A DNA stretch of 6,448 bases from Tepidimicrobium sp. (GTDB lineage Bacteria > Bacillota > Clostridia > Tissierellales > Tepidimicrobiaceae): contig DUNJ01000098.1 in the NCBI GenBank assembly GCA_012839395.1, forward strand, positions 1 through 6,448, written 5' to 3'. Of this stretch, positions 1 through 6,339 are shown one piece after another. The translations under genes were made by a program, and so were the position numbers. The stretch's first letter is position 1, and each line of letters starts with the position of its first letter. Under the pieces are notes generated by a model. That model was given only the letters and a program-made list of their open reading frames with translations, made no database searches and was not told where the DNA came from.

Positions 1-3
1 CAT

Positions 4-60
4 ATATGACATTTTATCAGAATGAATTTAATATGACATTATCATAGAATAATCATAGAA
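4..60. repeat. Short direct repeats upstream of the promoter
   Basis: ATATGACATT occurs at 4-13 and again at 31-40 (27-bp period). ATCATAGAA occurs at 41-49 and 52-60 (11-bp period, about one helical turn). Both pairs lie immediately upstream of the -35 box at 75. They could be regulator binding sites, an AT-rich upstream promoter element, or chance in AT-rich DNA. A short frame open from the window edge to TAG at 45-47 runs through the first pair; I cannot identify it as the end of a known upstream gene. Confidence 0.4.
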
Positions 61-74
61 AATAACTGGATTCG

Positions 75-103
75 TTGACAATGATGAAATTCTAATATAT
101 AAT
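75..103 (+). promoter_or_regulatory. Sigma-A promoter of the S1-domain gene
   Basis: A -35 box TTGACA (75-80) is separated by exactly 17 bp from a -10 box TATAAT (98-103). Both hexamers are perfect matches to the vegetative sigma-A consensus and the spacing is optimal. Transcription should start near 109-111, leaving a leader of about 30 nt that contains the AGGAGGAG ribosome binding site (123-130), 10 nt before the ATG at 141. The gene is therefore probably transcribed strongly and constitutively, even if it is also reached by read-through from an upstream gene (divIC in B. subtilis). Confidence 0.85.
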
Positions 104-140
104 TAACAGAGAATATATTATAAGGAGGAGTTATTGATTT

Positions 141-545
141 ATGCCCGTAACTGTTGGAGAAGTAGTTGAGGGCACAGTCACAGGTATTACAAATTTTGGA
201 GCATTTGTCCACCTAGGCAAGGGCAAAAGTGGGCTGGTGCATATATCAGAGATATCTGATGACTATGTTGAAAGGGTATCCGACTACTTGAAAAAAGATC
301 AAAAGATAAAGGTGAAAGTGCTATCGATAACTGACGATGGTAAGATCAGTCTATCCATTAGACAAGCTAAGCCAAAGACGAGCAATCCTATCGAAATTGA
401 TTGGCAAAGGACGGAGGATAGGCAGAAAAATATGTCTTTTGAAGATAAGTTATCCTTGTTTTTAAAGGATAGTAGTGAGAAACAGGATCAGTTGAAGATG
501 AGGGATGGCAGAAGAGGAGCAGGGCAAGGTTATAGGGACTTATAA
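141..545 (+). CDS. yabR: S1 RNA-binding domain protein, YabR/GSP13-like
   Basis: This 134-residue cytoplasmic protein has a single S1 (OB-fold) RNA-binding domain at about residues 4-76. The signature segments are GTVTGITNFGAFV, with RNA-facing aromatics F19 and F22, then GLVHISEIS with H34, and DDGKISLSIRQA at the end of the barrel. A charged linker follows. The tail carries the FEDKLSLFLKDS segment (100-111) and an Arg/Gly-rich end, which are typical of the YabR/general stress protein 13 group. Length is close to the B. subtilis homologue. The ATG has an AGGAGGAG site 10 nt upstream. The family is thought to act on RNA or ribosomes as a translation or post-transcriptional modulator, but its precise role is not settled. 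The position before spoIIE is the conserved one. It is transcribed from its own consensus promoter and closed by a strong terminator, so it is probably a separate unit from spoIIE. Confidence 0.92.
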   Translation: MPVTVGEVVEGTVTGITNFGAFVHLGKGKSGLVHISEISDDYVERVSDYLKKDQKIKVKVLSITDDGKISLSIRQAKPKTSNPIEIDWQRTEDRQKNMSFEDKLSLFLKDSSEKQDQLKMRDGRRGAGQGYRDL

Positions 546-582
546 AGGAAAGTTATTATAATCTTCAGATTTTTGGATATCT

Positions 583-635
583 AGGGTAAACAAAGGATAA
601 TCCTTAAGGATTATCCTTTGTTTACCCTTTTCTAT
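583..635 (+). terminator. Rho-independent terminator after yabR
   Basis: Bases 583-628 form a perfect 46-bp palindrome centred between 605 and 606. In RNA this gives a stem of about 21 bp closed by a UUAA loop. It runs straight into a T-rich run, TTTTCTATTT, starting at 628. It begins 37 bp after the yabR stop. On the minus strand the stem is not followed by a clear T run, so it acts chiefly on rightward transcription and insulates spoIIE from the vegetative yabR promoter. Confidence 0.9.
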
Positions 636-839
636 TTATATTTGCAGAATTTAACCAATATATTATAAATCTATATTAGCTCAAAACCCTTGAAAAATCT
701 TATTTAGCAGGCGTTTTTTACAGTTTTATACATCAAATATAAATATTTTTGTTCATAGCTATACTGTAGGTGTTATCCTACTTAAGGTCTTCATACCCCT
801 TAAATTCACATCAATAAAAAAGGGAAAAACTAAATGGTT
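636..839. other. AT-rich spacer between yabR and the spoIIE control region
   Basis: No open frame with a ribosome binding site and no tRNA-like cloverleaf is visible here, although B. subtilis has tRNA genes between yabR and spoIIE. The only local structure noted is a weak 5-bp hairpin, GTAGG (766-770) with CCTAC (777-781). I see nothing else that supports a feature. Confidence 0.5.
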
Positions 840-850
840 TATGTCAGAAA
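840..850 (+). promoter_or_regulatory. Possible upstream Spo0A box
   Basis: TATGTCAGAAA resembles the Spo0A-box consensus TTTGTCRAAAA with two mismatches. Its centre lies about 33 bp (three helical turns) upstream of the box that overlaps the spoIIE -35, and at about -69 relative to the predicted start. Spo0A~P-activated promoters often carry several boxes, so the position is sensible, but the match is weak and the DNA is AT-rich. Confidence 0.35.
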
Positions 851-872
851 AAATTCAAATTTATACAAGGAG

Positions 873-907
873 AATTGACAAAAAAAGTTATACCCATTTG
901 CTAATAT
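873..907 (+). promoter_or_regulatory. Spo0A-type spoIIE promoter with 21-bp spacer
   Basis: A perfect TTGACA (875-880) is followed after 21 bp by TAATAT (902-907), a 4/6 match to the -10 consensus. No good -10 lies at the usual 17 bp. The minus strand over the -35 reads TTTTTGTCAATT, which contains TTTGTCAA of the Spo0A-box consensus TTTGTCRAA. In B. subtilis, spoIIE and spoIIG are transcribed by sigma-A RNA polymerase from promoters with the same abnormal 21-22 bp spacing and 0A boxes overlapping the -35, and they need phosphorylated Spo0A. The start would be near 914, about 26 nt before the ATG. The architecture is seen directly; Spo0A control is inferred. Confidence 0.7.
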
Positions 908-939
908 AGCCTTACGAATAATAAACGGAGGGATATTAG

Positions 940-3285
940 ATGCTAAAGGCGGAGTTTATTTTACCTAAAGATAGAAAGCTAAATGAGATGTTTCAATTCG
1001 ATTTTAGCTATGTAGTACCTATTATATTGGCTTTCCTAATCGGACGTTCCAGTATGATAGATCAATTAACACCCTTTGGGATAGCTTTTTTGGCTTCCCA
1101 TGTCCTTATGGGGAAATTTAATATATATATTTTTCTATCCACGGTATTAGGTATATTCTCTTTTCACGGCTTACAGGGTATAAACTATGCAATTATAGCA
1201 ACTGTAATGGTATTGCTATATGATAGGATTCAAAGAAAAATAGATCTCACCCTTATAAGTTCATCTATTTTGGTGGCCACTATATTTGCAGTAACTAAAT
1301 CCTTATTTCTAATGGTATTTAAGCCAATTCTTATCTATGATATATTTTTAGTACTATTTGAGGGGCTAGTAATATTTACATTGACCTACATATTTGCCTA
1401 TAGCTTTTCTACGGAGTCCATAGGGAGTAGGTACACAATTGAAAGGGTTATATGTACGTTTATTACATTGGCATTGATATTATTGGGCTTCAATAACCTA
1501 TCCATATTTGGCGCCTCTGTTAAAAACATTATCAGTATATTGCTCATACTCCATTTCGGTTTCAGTGAGGGAGCGCTTATAGGGGGGGCTATAGGAATAA
1601 CATTGGGTATGGTATCCTATATATCTCAGCCGGAAATGCCTTTTATATTATCTACATATGGATTGGCTGGGATGTTATCTGGAATTTTTAAAGATTTGGG
1701 AAGAGGAGGTTCAATACTAGGATTTTTATTAGGAAATGGTATAATAAGTTTCTATATAAATGGCTATGGGACAAGCTTTATAGAGATTAGGGAATTGATA
1801 GTATCCATAGCAGTATTTATCATCATCTACAAACCATTGAATAGCTACTTATCTAGCTACATGGATGTAGCAATGGGAAGGAATAGAGAGAGGACTTATT
1901 CAAATAGGAAAGATGAGATGGCTATTAGAAGGCTTAACGATATATCTAATGTGTTTAAGGAACTGAGCGCTACCTTTGAAGACACAATAGGAGATAGAAA
2001 TAGCTATAATATAGAAAACTTGTACGATCTAATAGATACAGTAGGCAATTCTACGTGCATAGATTGTGGTATGAAAAAGTTTTGTTGGGAAGAAGGATTT
2101 TATACCACCTATTATTCTATGTTTAATGTTATAGGTCTTATGGAAAACAATGATCGACTAATAGATGAAAATCTGCCTGAATCCATTAGGGATTATTGTA
2201 TAAATAAAGATAAACTACTCAAGGAGCTTCGCAACCAATTTGATATACTCAAGGTAAACAATGTATGGGAAAATAGGATTATTGAAAATAGGGCACTGGT
2301 GTCAGAACAGTTAGCGGGGGTTGCCAATATAATAGATGACCTAGTAGAGGATATATATGGGGCGCCTATATTCAAAGATGATGTGGAAGAGATAATATGG
2401 GCCAATCTTAAGAATGAAAAAATAGATGTGCGGGATGTAGTGGTGATTCAATTGGCAGATGGGGAAGTGGAATTTTATATAGAGGTGGACAGGGTATATA
2501 AGGAAAAAAACAGCCGTGAGAATGTTAAAAACATAATTTCTAAAACGGTAGGTATTCCTTTGAAGGGGATCTATACATCGTCTGGCAATGTAGATGAAGG
2601 GCAGACATATAAGTTTATTAGAAATAATGGATACAATGTTTTGACTGAGATAGCCTCGAAGGCAAATAGCTTTAATCGAATTTCAGGAGATAGCTATACC
2701 TTCGGAGAGGGGCCTAATGGATATTTTGTTGCATTGAGTGACGGCATGGGGGTGGGGAGGAAGGCAAACGATGAAAGTAGCATAGCCATCAGATTACTTG
2801 AAAAGTTTTTGGAGGCTAAATTTGATAAGGAATTGGCTCTAAAGACCATAAACTCGATGCTTATGCTGAGATCCAACGAGGAGATGTTTGCCACCTTTGA
2901 CATATCCTTAGTGGATCTGTATTCGGGGAAATTGCAGCTTATAAAGACGGGTTCACCAGCAACCTTCATTAAGAAGAAGGATAGTGTGAAAGTCATCAAT
3001 TCCCAGTCCCTGCCAGTTGGAATTTTAAAGGATATAGATTTCAATATATATGAGGATTATTTGGAGGATGGGGACATTTTGATAATGATGTCCGATGGCG
3101 TATTGGAAGCCAACAGAAGTGAGGAGGATAAGGAAAAGTGGATGAGAAAAGTTATTGAGGATATAGATAGCTTAAATCCCAAGCTGGTAGCCAATACTAT
3201 ATTGGATACAGCCAGCAGAATCAGTGGGAATGCTGATCGAGATGATATGACCGTATTGGTTACAAAGATTTGGAGGAGTGTATAG
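940..3285 (+). CDS. spoIIE: Stage II sporulation protein E, PP2C-type phosphatase
   Basis: SpoIIE is the membrane serine phosphatase that dephosphorylates SpoIIAA, which frees sigma-F in the forespore; it also associates with FtsZ at the polar septum. The 781 residues are somewhat shorter than B. subtilis SpoIIE (about 827). Residues 1-22 form a short N-terminal tail, and residues 23-298 are very hydrophobic, with roughly ten membrane segments ending at SIAVFIIIY. Residues 299-575 are the central cytoplasmic region, with a cysteine cluster at C373, C376 and C382 followed by W383. Residues 576-781 are the PP2C domain. Its metal-binding motifs are intact: SGD (D584), LSDGMG (D601), MMSDG (D719) and RDDMT (D768/D769). 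LPVGI is at 691-695. The ATG at 940 has GGAGGGA 6 nt upstream. The gene stands alone between a terminator upstream and a gap downstream, and a Spo0A-type promoter precedes it. Its presence marks an endospore former. Confidence 0.97.
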   Translation: MLKAEFILPKDRKLNEMFQFDFSYVVPIILAFLIGRSSMIDQLTPFGIAFLASHVLMGKFNIYIFLSTVLGIFSFHGLQGINYAIIATVMVLLYDRIQRKIDLTLISSSILVATIFAVTKSLFLMVFKPILIYDIFLVLFEGLVIFTLTYIFAYSFSTESIGSRYTIERVICTFITLALILLGFNNLSIFGASVKNIISILLILHFGFSEGALIGGAIGITLGMVSYISQPEMPFILSTYGLAGMLSGIFKDLGRGGSILGFLLGNGIISFYINGYGTSFIEIRELIVSIAVFIIIYKPLNSYLSSYMDVAMGRNRERTYSNRKDEMAIRRLNDISNVFKELSATFEDTIGDRNSYNIENLYDLIDTVGNSTCIDCGMKKFCWEEGFYTTYYSMFNVIGLMENNDRLIDENLPESIRDYCINKDKLLKELRNQFDILKVNNVWENRIIENRALVSEQLAGVANIIDDLVEDIYGAPIFKDDVEEIIWANLKNEKIDVRDVVVIQLADGEVEFYIEVDRVYKEKNSRENVKNIISKTVGIPLKGIYTSSGNVDEGQTYKFIRNNGYNVLTEIASKANSFNRISGDSYTFGEGPNGYFVALSDGMGVGRKANDESSIAIRLLEKFLEAKFDKELALKTINSMLMLRSNEEMFATFDISLVDLYSGKLQLIKTGSPATFIKKKDSVKVINSQSLPVGILKDIDFNIYEDYLEDGDILIMMSDGVLEANRSEEDKEKWMRKVIEDIDSLNPKLVANTILDTASRISGNADRDDMTVLVTKIWRSV

Positions 3286-3342
3286 GAAAAATATATTAAA
3301 TTATTTAGATTACGATTGTTTGTATAGTTATATGGCACGTTA

Positions 3343-3376
3343 AATGGGGCTGTTGAAAAATAGCTCCATTATTTTA
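3343..3376 (+). terminator. Possible spoIIE terminator hairpin
   Basis: AATGGGGCT (3343-3351) can pair with AGCTCCATT (3362-3370) through a 9-bp stem with one G-U pair and a 10-nt loop, followed by the weak T-rich ATTTTA. It lies 57 bp after the spoIIE stop, a plausible place for a terminator. The stem is short, the loop long and the T run poor. The same bases can also be read as an insertion-sequence end, so the assignment is tentative. Confidence 0.4.
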
Positions 3377-3667
3377 ATACCGAAATTTATGTAAAAGATA
3401 ACGGGAAGGTACAGCTAGTGGAAAATATAACTGAGGGATGAATCCAAATTAGTTAAAATCTATTTATTCCAAAACAGGAAAACGCTTAGTTGTAAATCCC
3501 ATAACCATGTCAAAGGTTCTTTTGTTTTGTTATGCTCAAATTTAAAGAGAAACTAGGTCCTGGTAGAAATATTTAAAAATAAGGACATAGTGCAAATGTG
3601 AGGACATGGACAAAGAGTAAAAAAAGCTGTGGCGGAAACTAATAAATTAGTTCGATATAGCCCCATT
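3343..3667. repeat. Inverted AATGGGGCT motif bounding a 325-bp segment
   Basis: AATGGGGCT at 3343-3351 recurs as its exact reverse complement AGCCCCATT at 3659-3667. The left copy continues as GGGGCTGTTGAAAAATAG, a sequence style common at termini of insertion sequences. Similarity between the two ends fades after the first 6 bp of GGGGCT, there is no clear target-site duplication, and there is no transposase between them. It may be a decayed non-autonomous element or remnant, or coincidence. Confidence 0.25.
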
Positions 3668-3741
3668 AGATTATAAAAATTGATGTAGAATATGCCTTCG
3701 GAAGGGGATAATATTATGTATAATATATATGGGTGATATAT

Positions 3742-5127
3742 ATGAAGGAAAAAGTTTTAAGGGTTATAAGAGAGCATGATCTAATTGAGGATGGCGATAA
3801 TATACTAATTGGGCTTTCAGGGGGTCCAGATTCAATGGCCCTTCTTCATGTTCTATTGGAAATACAGAGGGAAATAGATTTTAGCATCCTAATAGCACAT
3901 GTTAATCATGGGGTTAGGGGTAACGAGGCCTTAGCAGATGAGAAATTTGTTGAAGATTTAGCCAAGGAACTAGGGCTACCCTATTATAGCAGGACTGTTA
4001 ATATGGATGAATATGCTAGAGAGAGGAAGATATCGCCTGAAGAAGCGGGAAGGGAGATACGCTATGGTTTTTTTAGGAAGGTATTATCTAAAGTAGGCGG
4101 GGGAAAGATTGCTGTTGGCCAAAACAAGAATGATCAAGCTGAAACCCTATTGATGAGATTTTTTAGAGGAACTGGGTTGGATGGGTTAAAGGGTATGGAA
4201 TATAAGAATGATGATATTATAAGGCCTATATTGGGTATAGAAAGAAGGGAGATAGAAAGATATCTATCGTCTAAAGGTATATCTAGTCGGCTGGATAAAA
4301 CTAATCTAGAGCCTATATATAGCAGAAATAGAATCAGATTAGAATTGATACCTTATATAAGGAAAAATTATAACCCAAATATAGTAGATGCCTTATGGAG
4401 GACATCTAAGCTTGCATCTGTGGATAGCGATTTTTTGGAGCAATATGCCAGGAAGGCATACGAAGGCATGGTAAAGAAGAAAACAAAAAATAGTGTAGTT
4501 TTGGACGGCGCTTTATTTAACAAGGAACATGTAAGCATTCAACAGAGAGTTTTAAGGAATTGCATTATAGATATAAACGGAAATTTGCAAGGGATTACTA
4601 AAAAACATATAAGGTATATGCTAGAATTGTTTTTAGAAGGGGGTACCGGTAGAAGGATAGATTTAATTGACGGGATAGGGGCTAGAATAGACTATAAGGG
4701 CCTTATAGTGGAGAAAAGGTCTATAAGTCGGGTGGAAGGTTTTGTATACAAGTTAGATGTTGAAGGAAGGGCATATATACCAGAAGTTGGTTTGGAAGTT
4801 AGGACAGAGGTACATCCAAGAAATAAAATAGACGTTAACATGAAAGATAGGTTTATAAAATGCTTTGATTATGATAAACTACAGGGGGAACTATATATAA
4901 GGAATAGAAGAGCCGGAGATCGCTTTGTGCCATATGGAATGAATGGAAGCAAAAAGATAAAGGACTACTTTATCGATGAGAAGATCCCTAGTGATGAAAG
5001 GGATAGAATACCTTTAATAACCGATGAGAAGAACATTATTTGGGTTTCTGGATATAGGACTAGCGATTTATATAAGATAACCCCCAATACCAGAAATGTA
5101 TTACTTATAAGCATTGCAAAAAAATAG
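3742..5127 (+). CDS. tilS: tRNA(Ile)-lysidine synthase
   Basis: TilS uses ATP to join lysine to C34 of the CAU-anticodon tRNA-Ile, changing its decoding from AUG to AUA and its charging from Met to Ile. It is essential in most bacteria, and the neighbouring genes use ATA codons heavily. From ATG 3742 the product has 461 residues. The N-terminal PP-loop ATPase shows SGGPDS (26-31), HVNHG (53-57), the NDQAET segment (130-135) and YSRNRIR (193-199). A middle helical region follows. The C-terminal TilS domain contains RRAGDRFVPYGMNGSKKIKDYF and the IPSDERDRIPLI stretch. ATG 3742 is preferred over an in-frame GTG at 3733 because GGTGAT (3732-3737), the 3' part of an extended Shine-Dalgarno, suits the ATG, while nothing suitable precedes the GTG. 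hpt follows 25 bp after the stop, so the two are probably cotranscribed. Confidence 0.95.
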   Translation: MKEKVLRVIREHDLIEDGDNILIGLSGGPDSMALLHVLLEIQREIDFSILIAHVNHGVRGNEALADEKFVEDLAKELGLPYYSRTVNMDEYARERKISPEEAGREIRYGFFRKVLSKVGGGKIAVGQNKNDQAETLLMRFFRGTGLDGLKGMEYKNDDIIRPILGIERREIERYLSSKGISSRLDKTNLEPIYSRNRIRLELIPYIRKNYNPNIVDALWRTSKLASVDSDFLEQYARKAYEGMVKKKTKNSVVLDGALFNKEHVSIQQRVLRNCIIDINGNLQGITKKHIRYMLELFLEGGTGRRIDLIDGIGARIDYKGLIVEKRSISRVEGFVYKLDVEGRAYIPEVGLEVRTEVHPRNKIDVNMKDRFIKCFDYDKLQGELYIRNRRAGDRFVPYGMNGSKKIKDYFIDEKIPSDERDRIPLITDEKNIIWVSGYRTSDLYKITPNTRNVLLISIAKK

Positions 5128-5152
5128 TTTATGGAATTTGAGGAGGAAAAAT

Positions 5153-5692
5153 ATGAGGCAGGCTATAAAAAAGGTACTTGTGACATCCGAGGAAATAAAT
5201 GCTAGGATAAAGGAGTTAGGAGACCAGATAACTAAGGATTATCAGGGGAAAGATTTAATGTTGGTGGGTATATTGAAGGGGGCTGTAATATTCATGTCAG
5301 AATTGATGAAAAATATCGATATGCCAATTATGATGGATTTTATGGCCGTATCTAGCTATGGTAAATCTTCAAAACCTACAGGGGCAGTTAGGATAATAAA
5401 GGACCTAGAATCCAGCATAGAGGATAAGGATATATTGATAATAGAGGATATAATAGATACGGGACTTACGCTATCTTACCTAGTAGATAATTTAGAGAAA
5501 AGGGGTGCAAGTTCTGTAAAAATTTGCACATTGTTGGATAAGCCGGATAGAAGAAGGACAGATGTACCAGTGCATTATAGAGGTTTTTTGGTTCCCGACG
5601 AGTTCATTGTAGGATATGGCCTTGATTATGCAGAGCAATATAGGAATTTACCTTTTGTTGCTGCCTTGAAGGAAGAGTTCTATAGAAAGTGA
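5153..5692 (+). CDS. hpt: Hypoxanthine (guanine) phosphoribosyltransferase
   Basis: This cytoplasmic purine-salvage enzyme converts hypoxanthine (and usually guanine) plus PRPP to IMP or GMP and pyrophosphate. From ATG 5153 it has 179 residues, the normal length. Visible motifs are LKG (41-43, the pyrophosphate-binding loop), SSYG (67-70, the mobile loop), the PRPP signature EDIIDTGLTL (98-107) with D102 in the catalytic-base region, K130 in LLDKP (base recognition) and VGYGLDYAE (153-161) with metal-binding D158. The start is fixed by AGGAGG (5141-5146), 6 nt upstream. An in-frame TTG at 5114 would add 13 residues, overlap tilS and lack a ribosome site, so it is rejected. In B. subtilis the orthologous HprT is reported to act together with TilS on ftsH expression; that role is not visible from this sequence. 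Confidence 0.96.
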   Translation: MRQAIKKVLVTSEEINARIKELGDQITKDYQGKDLMLVGILKGAVIFMSELMKNIDMPIMMDFMAVSSYGKSSKPTGAVRIIKDLESSIEDKDILIIEDIIDTGLTLSYLVDNLEKRGASSVKICTLLDKPDRRRTDVPVHYRGFLVPDEFIVGYGLDYAEQYRNLPFVAALKEEFYRK

Positions 5693-5710
5693 TTCCAGTA
5701 GATTCGTATA

Positions 5711-5739
5711 TTGTTTTTTAGAAGTAGGTATGCTATAAT
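5711..5739 (+). promoter_or_regulatory. Promoter of ftsH with extended -10
   Basis: TTGTTT (5711-5716), a 17-bp spacer and a perfect TATAAT (5734-5739) preceded by TGC (5731-5733) form a strong extended -10 promoter in the hpt-ftsH gap. Transcription would begin near 5746. The 10-bp palindrome ATTCTAGAAT (5738-5747) overlaps the -10 end and the start point and could be an operator or chance. No terminator separates hpt from this promoter, so ftsH may receive read-through as well. Confidence 0.75.
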
Positions 5740-5781
5740 TCTAGAATGTACTCTAAACTTAGACAGAGGGGAGGACTTGGA

Positions 5782-6339
5782 TTGAGAAAATTCTTCAGGG
5801 GCACAAGTCTTTATTTATTGTTGCTTATAATAATAATATTTGCGGTAACCTTATTCAATAAAGACGTAGAACCCGTAAAGGAAATGGATGTAACCGAATT
5901 AATAAAACATTTGGAAAATAATAATGTGAAGAGCATTATATCGGTAAGCGATACGTTGAAAGGTAAATTTATAGATGATACTCAGTTTACTGTTATCCTT
6001 CCTGAGGAGATGAGGTATACCTTCTACTCAGATTATTTAAAGGAAAAAGTAGACAATAATGATATAAGTTATGGGGCGGAAGCAGAGCCTACTAGACCAT
6101 GGTTTATTGATATGTTGCCTACACTGTTCATATTGTTAATATTTGGGGTATTTTGGTTTATATTCATGCAACAATCCCAGGGGGGAGGCAACAGGGTTAT
6201 GTCCTTTGGGAAAAGTAGGGCCAGAATGCATAAGGAAGAAGATGGGGAAAAGGTAGATTTTAATGACGTTGCGGGGCTTGAAGAGGAAAAAGAAGAACTA
6301 AAAGAGATAGTAGTCTATATACTTTTTTGGATTCTTTAA
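5782..6339 (+). CDS. ftsH: ATP-dependent zinc metalloprotease FtsH, N-terminal part, 3' end disrupted
   Basis: FtsH is a membrane-anchored hexameric AAA+ zinc protease for membrane and regulatory proteins. From TTG 5782 the visible part shows MRKFFRG, TM1 (about 9-25), the extracytoplasmic domain (26-111), TM2 (112-129), a glycine-rich linker with QGGGN, SFGKSRAR, and the start of the AAA domain, VDFNDVAGLEEEKEELKEIV. TTG 5782 is preferred over in-frame ATG 5746: the TTG has GGGGAGGA (5768-5775) 6 nt upstream, while the ATG falls at the predicted transcription start and has no ribosome site. Authentic sequence ends at base 6313. The last eight residues (VYILFWIL) and the TAA at 6337-6339 come from inverted ftsH sequence. 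Walker A, Walker B, the SRH and HEXXH are all missing, against roughly 600 or more residues normally. The disruption is probably a sequence artefact and not a real pseudogene. Confidence 0.9.
   Translation: MRKFFRGTSLYLLLLIIIIFAVTLFNKDVEPVKEMDVTELIKHLENNNVKSIISVSDTLKGKFIDDTQFTVILPEEMRYTFYSDYLKEKVDNNDISYGAEAEPTRPWFIDMLPTLFILLIFGVFWFIFMQQSQGGGNRVMSFGKSRARMHKEEDGEKVDFNDVAGLEEEKEELKEIVVYILFWIL

Larger units (their letters stand above)
3286..3741. other. Gene-free gap between spoIIE and tilS
   Basis: B. subtilis carries yabS (VWA domain) and yabT (Ser/Thr kinase) at this position; neither is recognisable here. No frame of useful length with a ribosome binding site exists on either strand. Visible items are a hairpin just after spoIIE, an AATGGGGCT motif repeated in inverted orientation, a start-less 25-codon open stretch (3364-3438), two AGGACAT repeats (3582-3588, 3601-3607) and an AACTAA/TTAGTT hairpin (3637-3652). 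A perfect TATAAT at 3719-3724 preceded by a poor -35 (TTCGGA, 3697-3702, 16-bp spacer) is the best tilS promoter candidate, but its leader would be only about 10 nt, so the tilS promoter stays uncertain. Confidence 0.55.

Noticed and set aside
636..839. tRNA genes between yabR and spoIIE, as in B. subtilis
   Set aside because: No TTCGA-type T-loop, CCA end or cloverleaf pairing could be found in this AT-rich spacer.
2193..2405. Open frame on the minus strand inside spoIIE
   Set aside because: It is fully antisense to well-recognised SpoIIE coding sequence, is rich in Ser/Leu as expected from a mirrored frame, and resembles no known protein.
2694..3044. Open frame of 116 codons on the minus strand inside spoIIE
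   Set aside because: It lies antisense to the conserved PP2C domain, whose motifs fix the true frame. No ribosome site or recognisable domain supports it.
3057..3338. Minus-strand open frame reaching past the spoIIE stop into the gap
   Set aside because: Most of it is antisense to the PP2C domain. It starts at a GTG without a clear ribosome site and the product is low in complexity.
3638..3652. AACTAA/TTAGTT hairpin as a terminator or riboswitch element
   Set aside because: It has only six AT-rich pairs, no T run after it and no conserved aptamer sequence.
4121..4147. Divergent TilS motif GQNKNDQAET instead of HHxDDQxET
   Set aside because: This position varies among TilS proteins (E. coli also has Gln in the second position) and the rest of the enzyme is intact, so loss of function is not indicated.
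5114..5152. TTG-initiated 13-residue extension of Hpt overlapping tilS
   Set aside because: The ATG at 5153 has an ideal AGGAGG and gives the normal family length; the extension lacks a ribosome site.
5746..5781. ATG 5746 as the ftsH start
   Set aside because: It coincides with the predicted transcription start and has no Shine-Dalgarno sequence; TTG 5782 has both a good site and the expected N-terminus.
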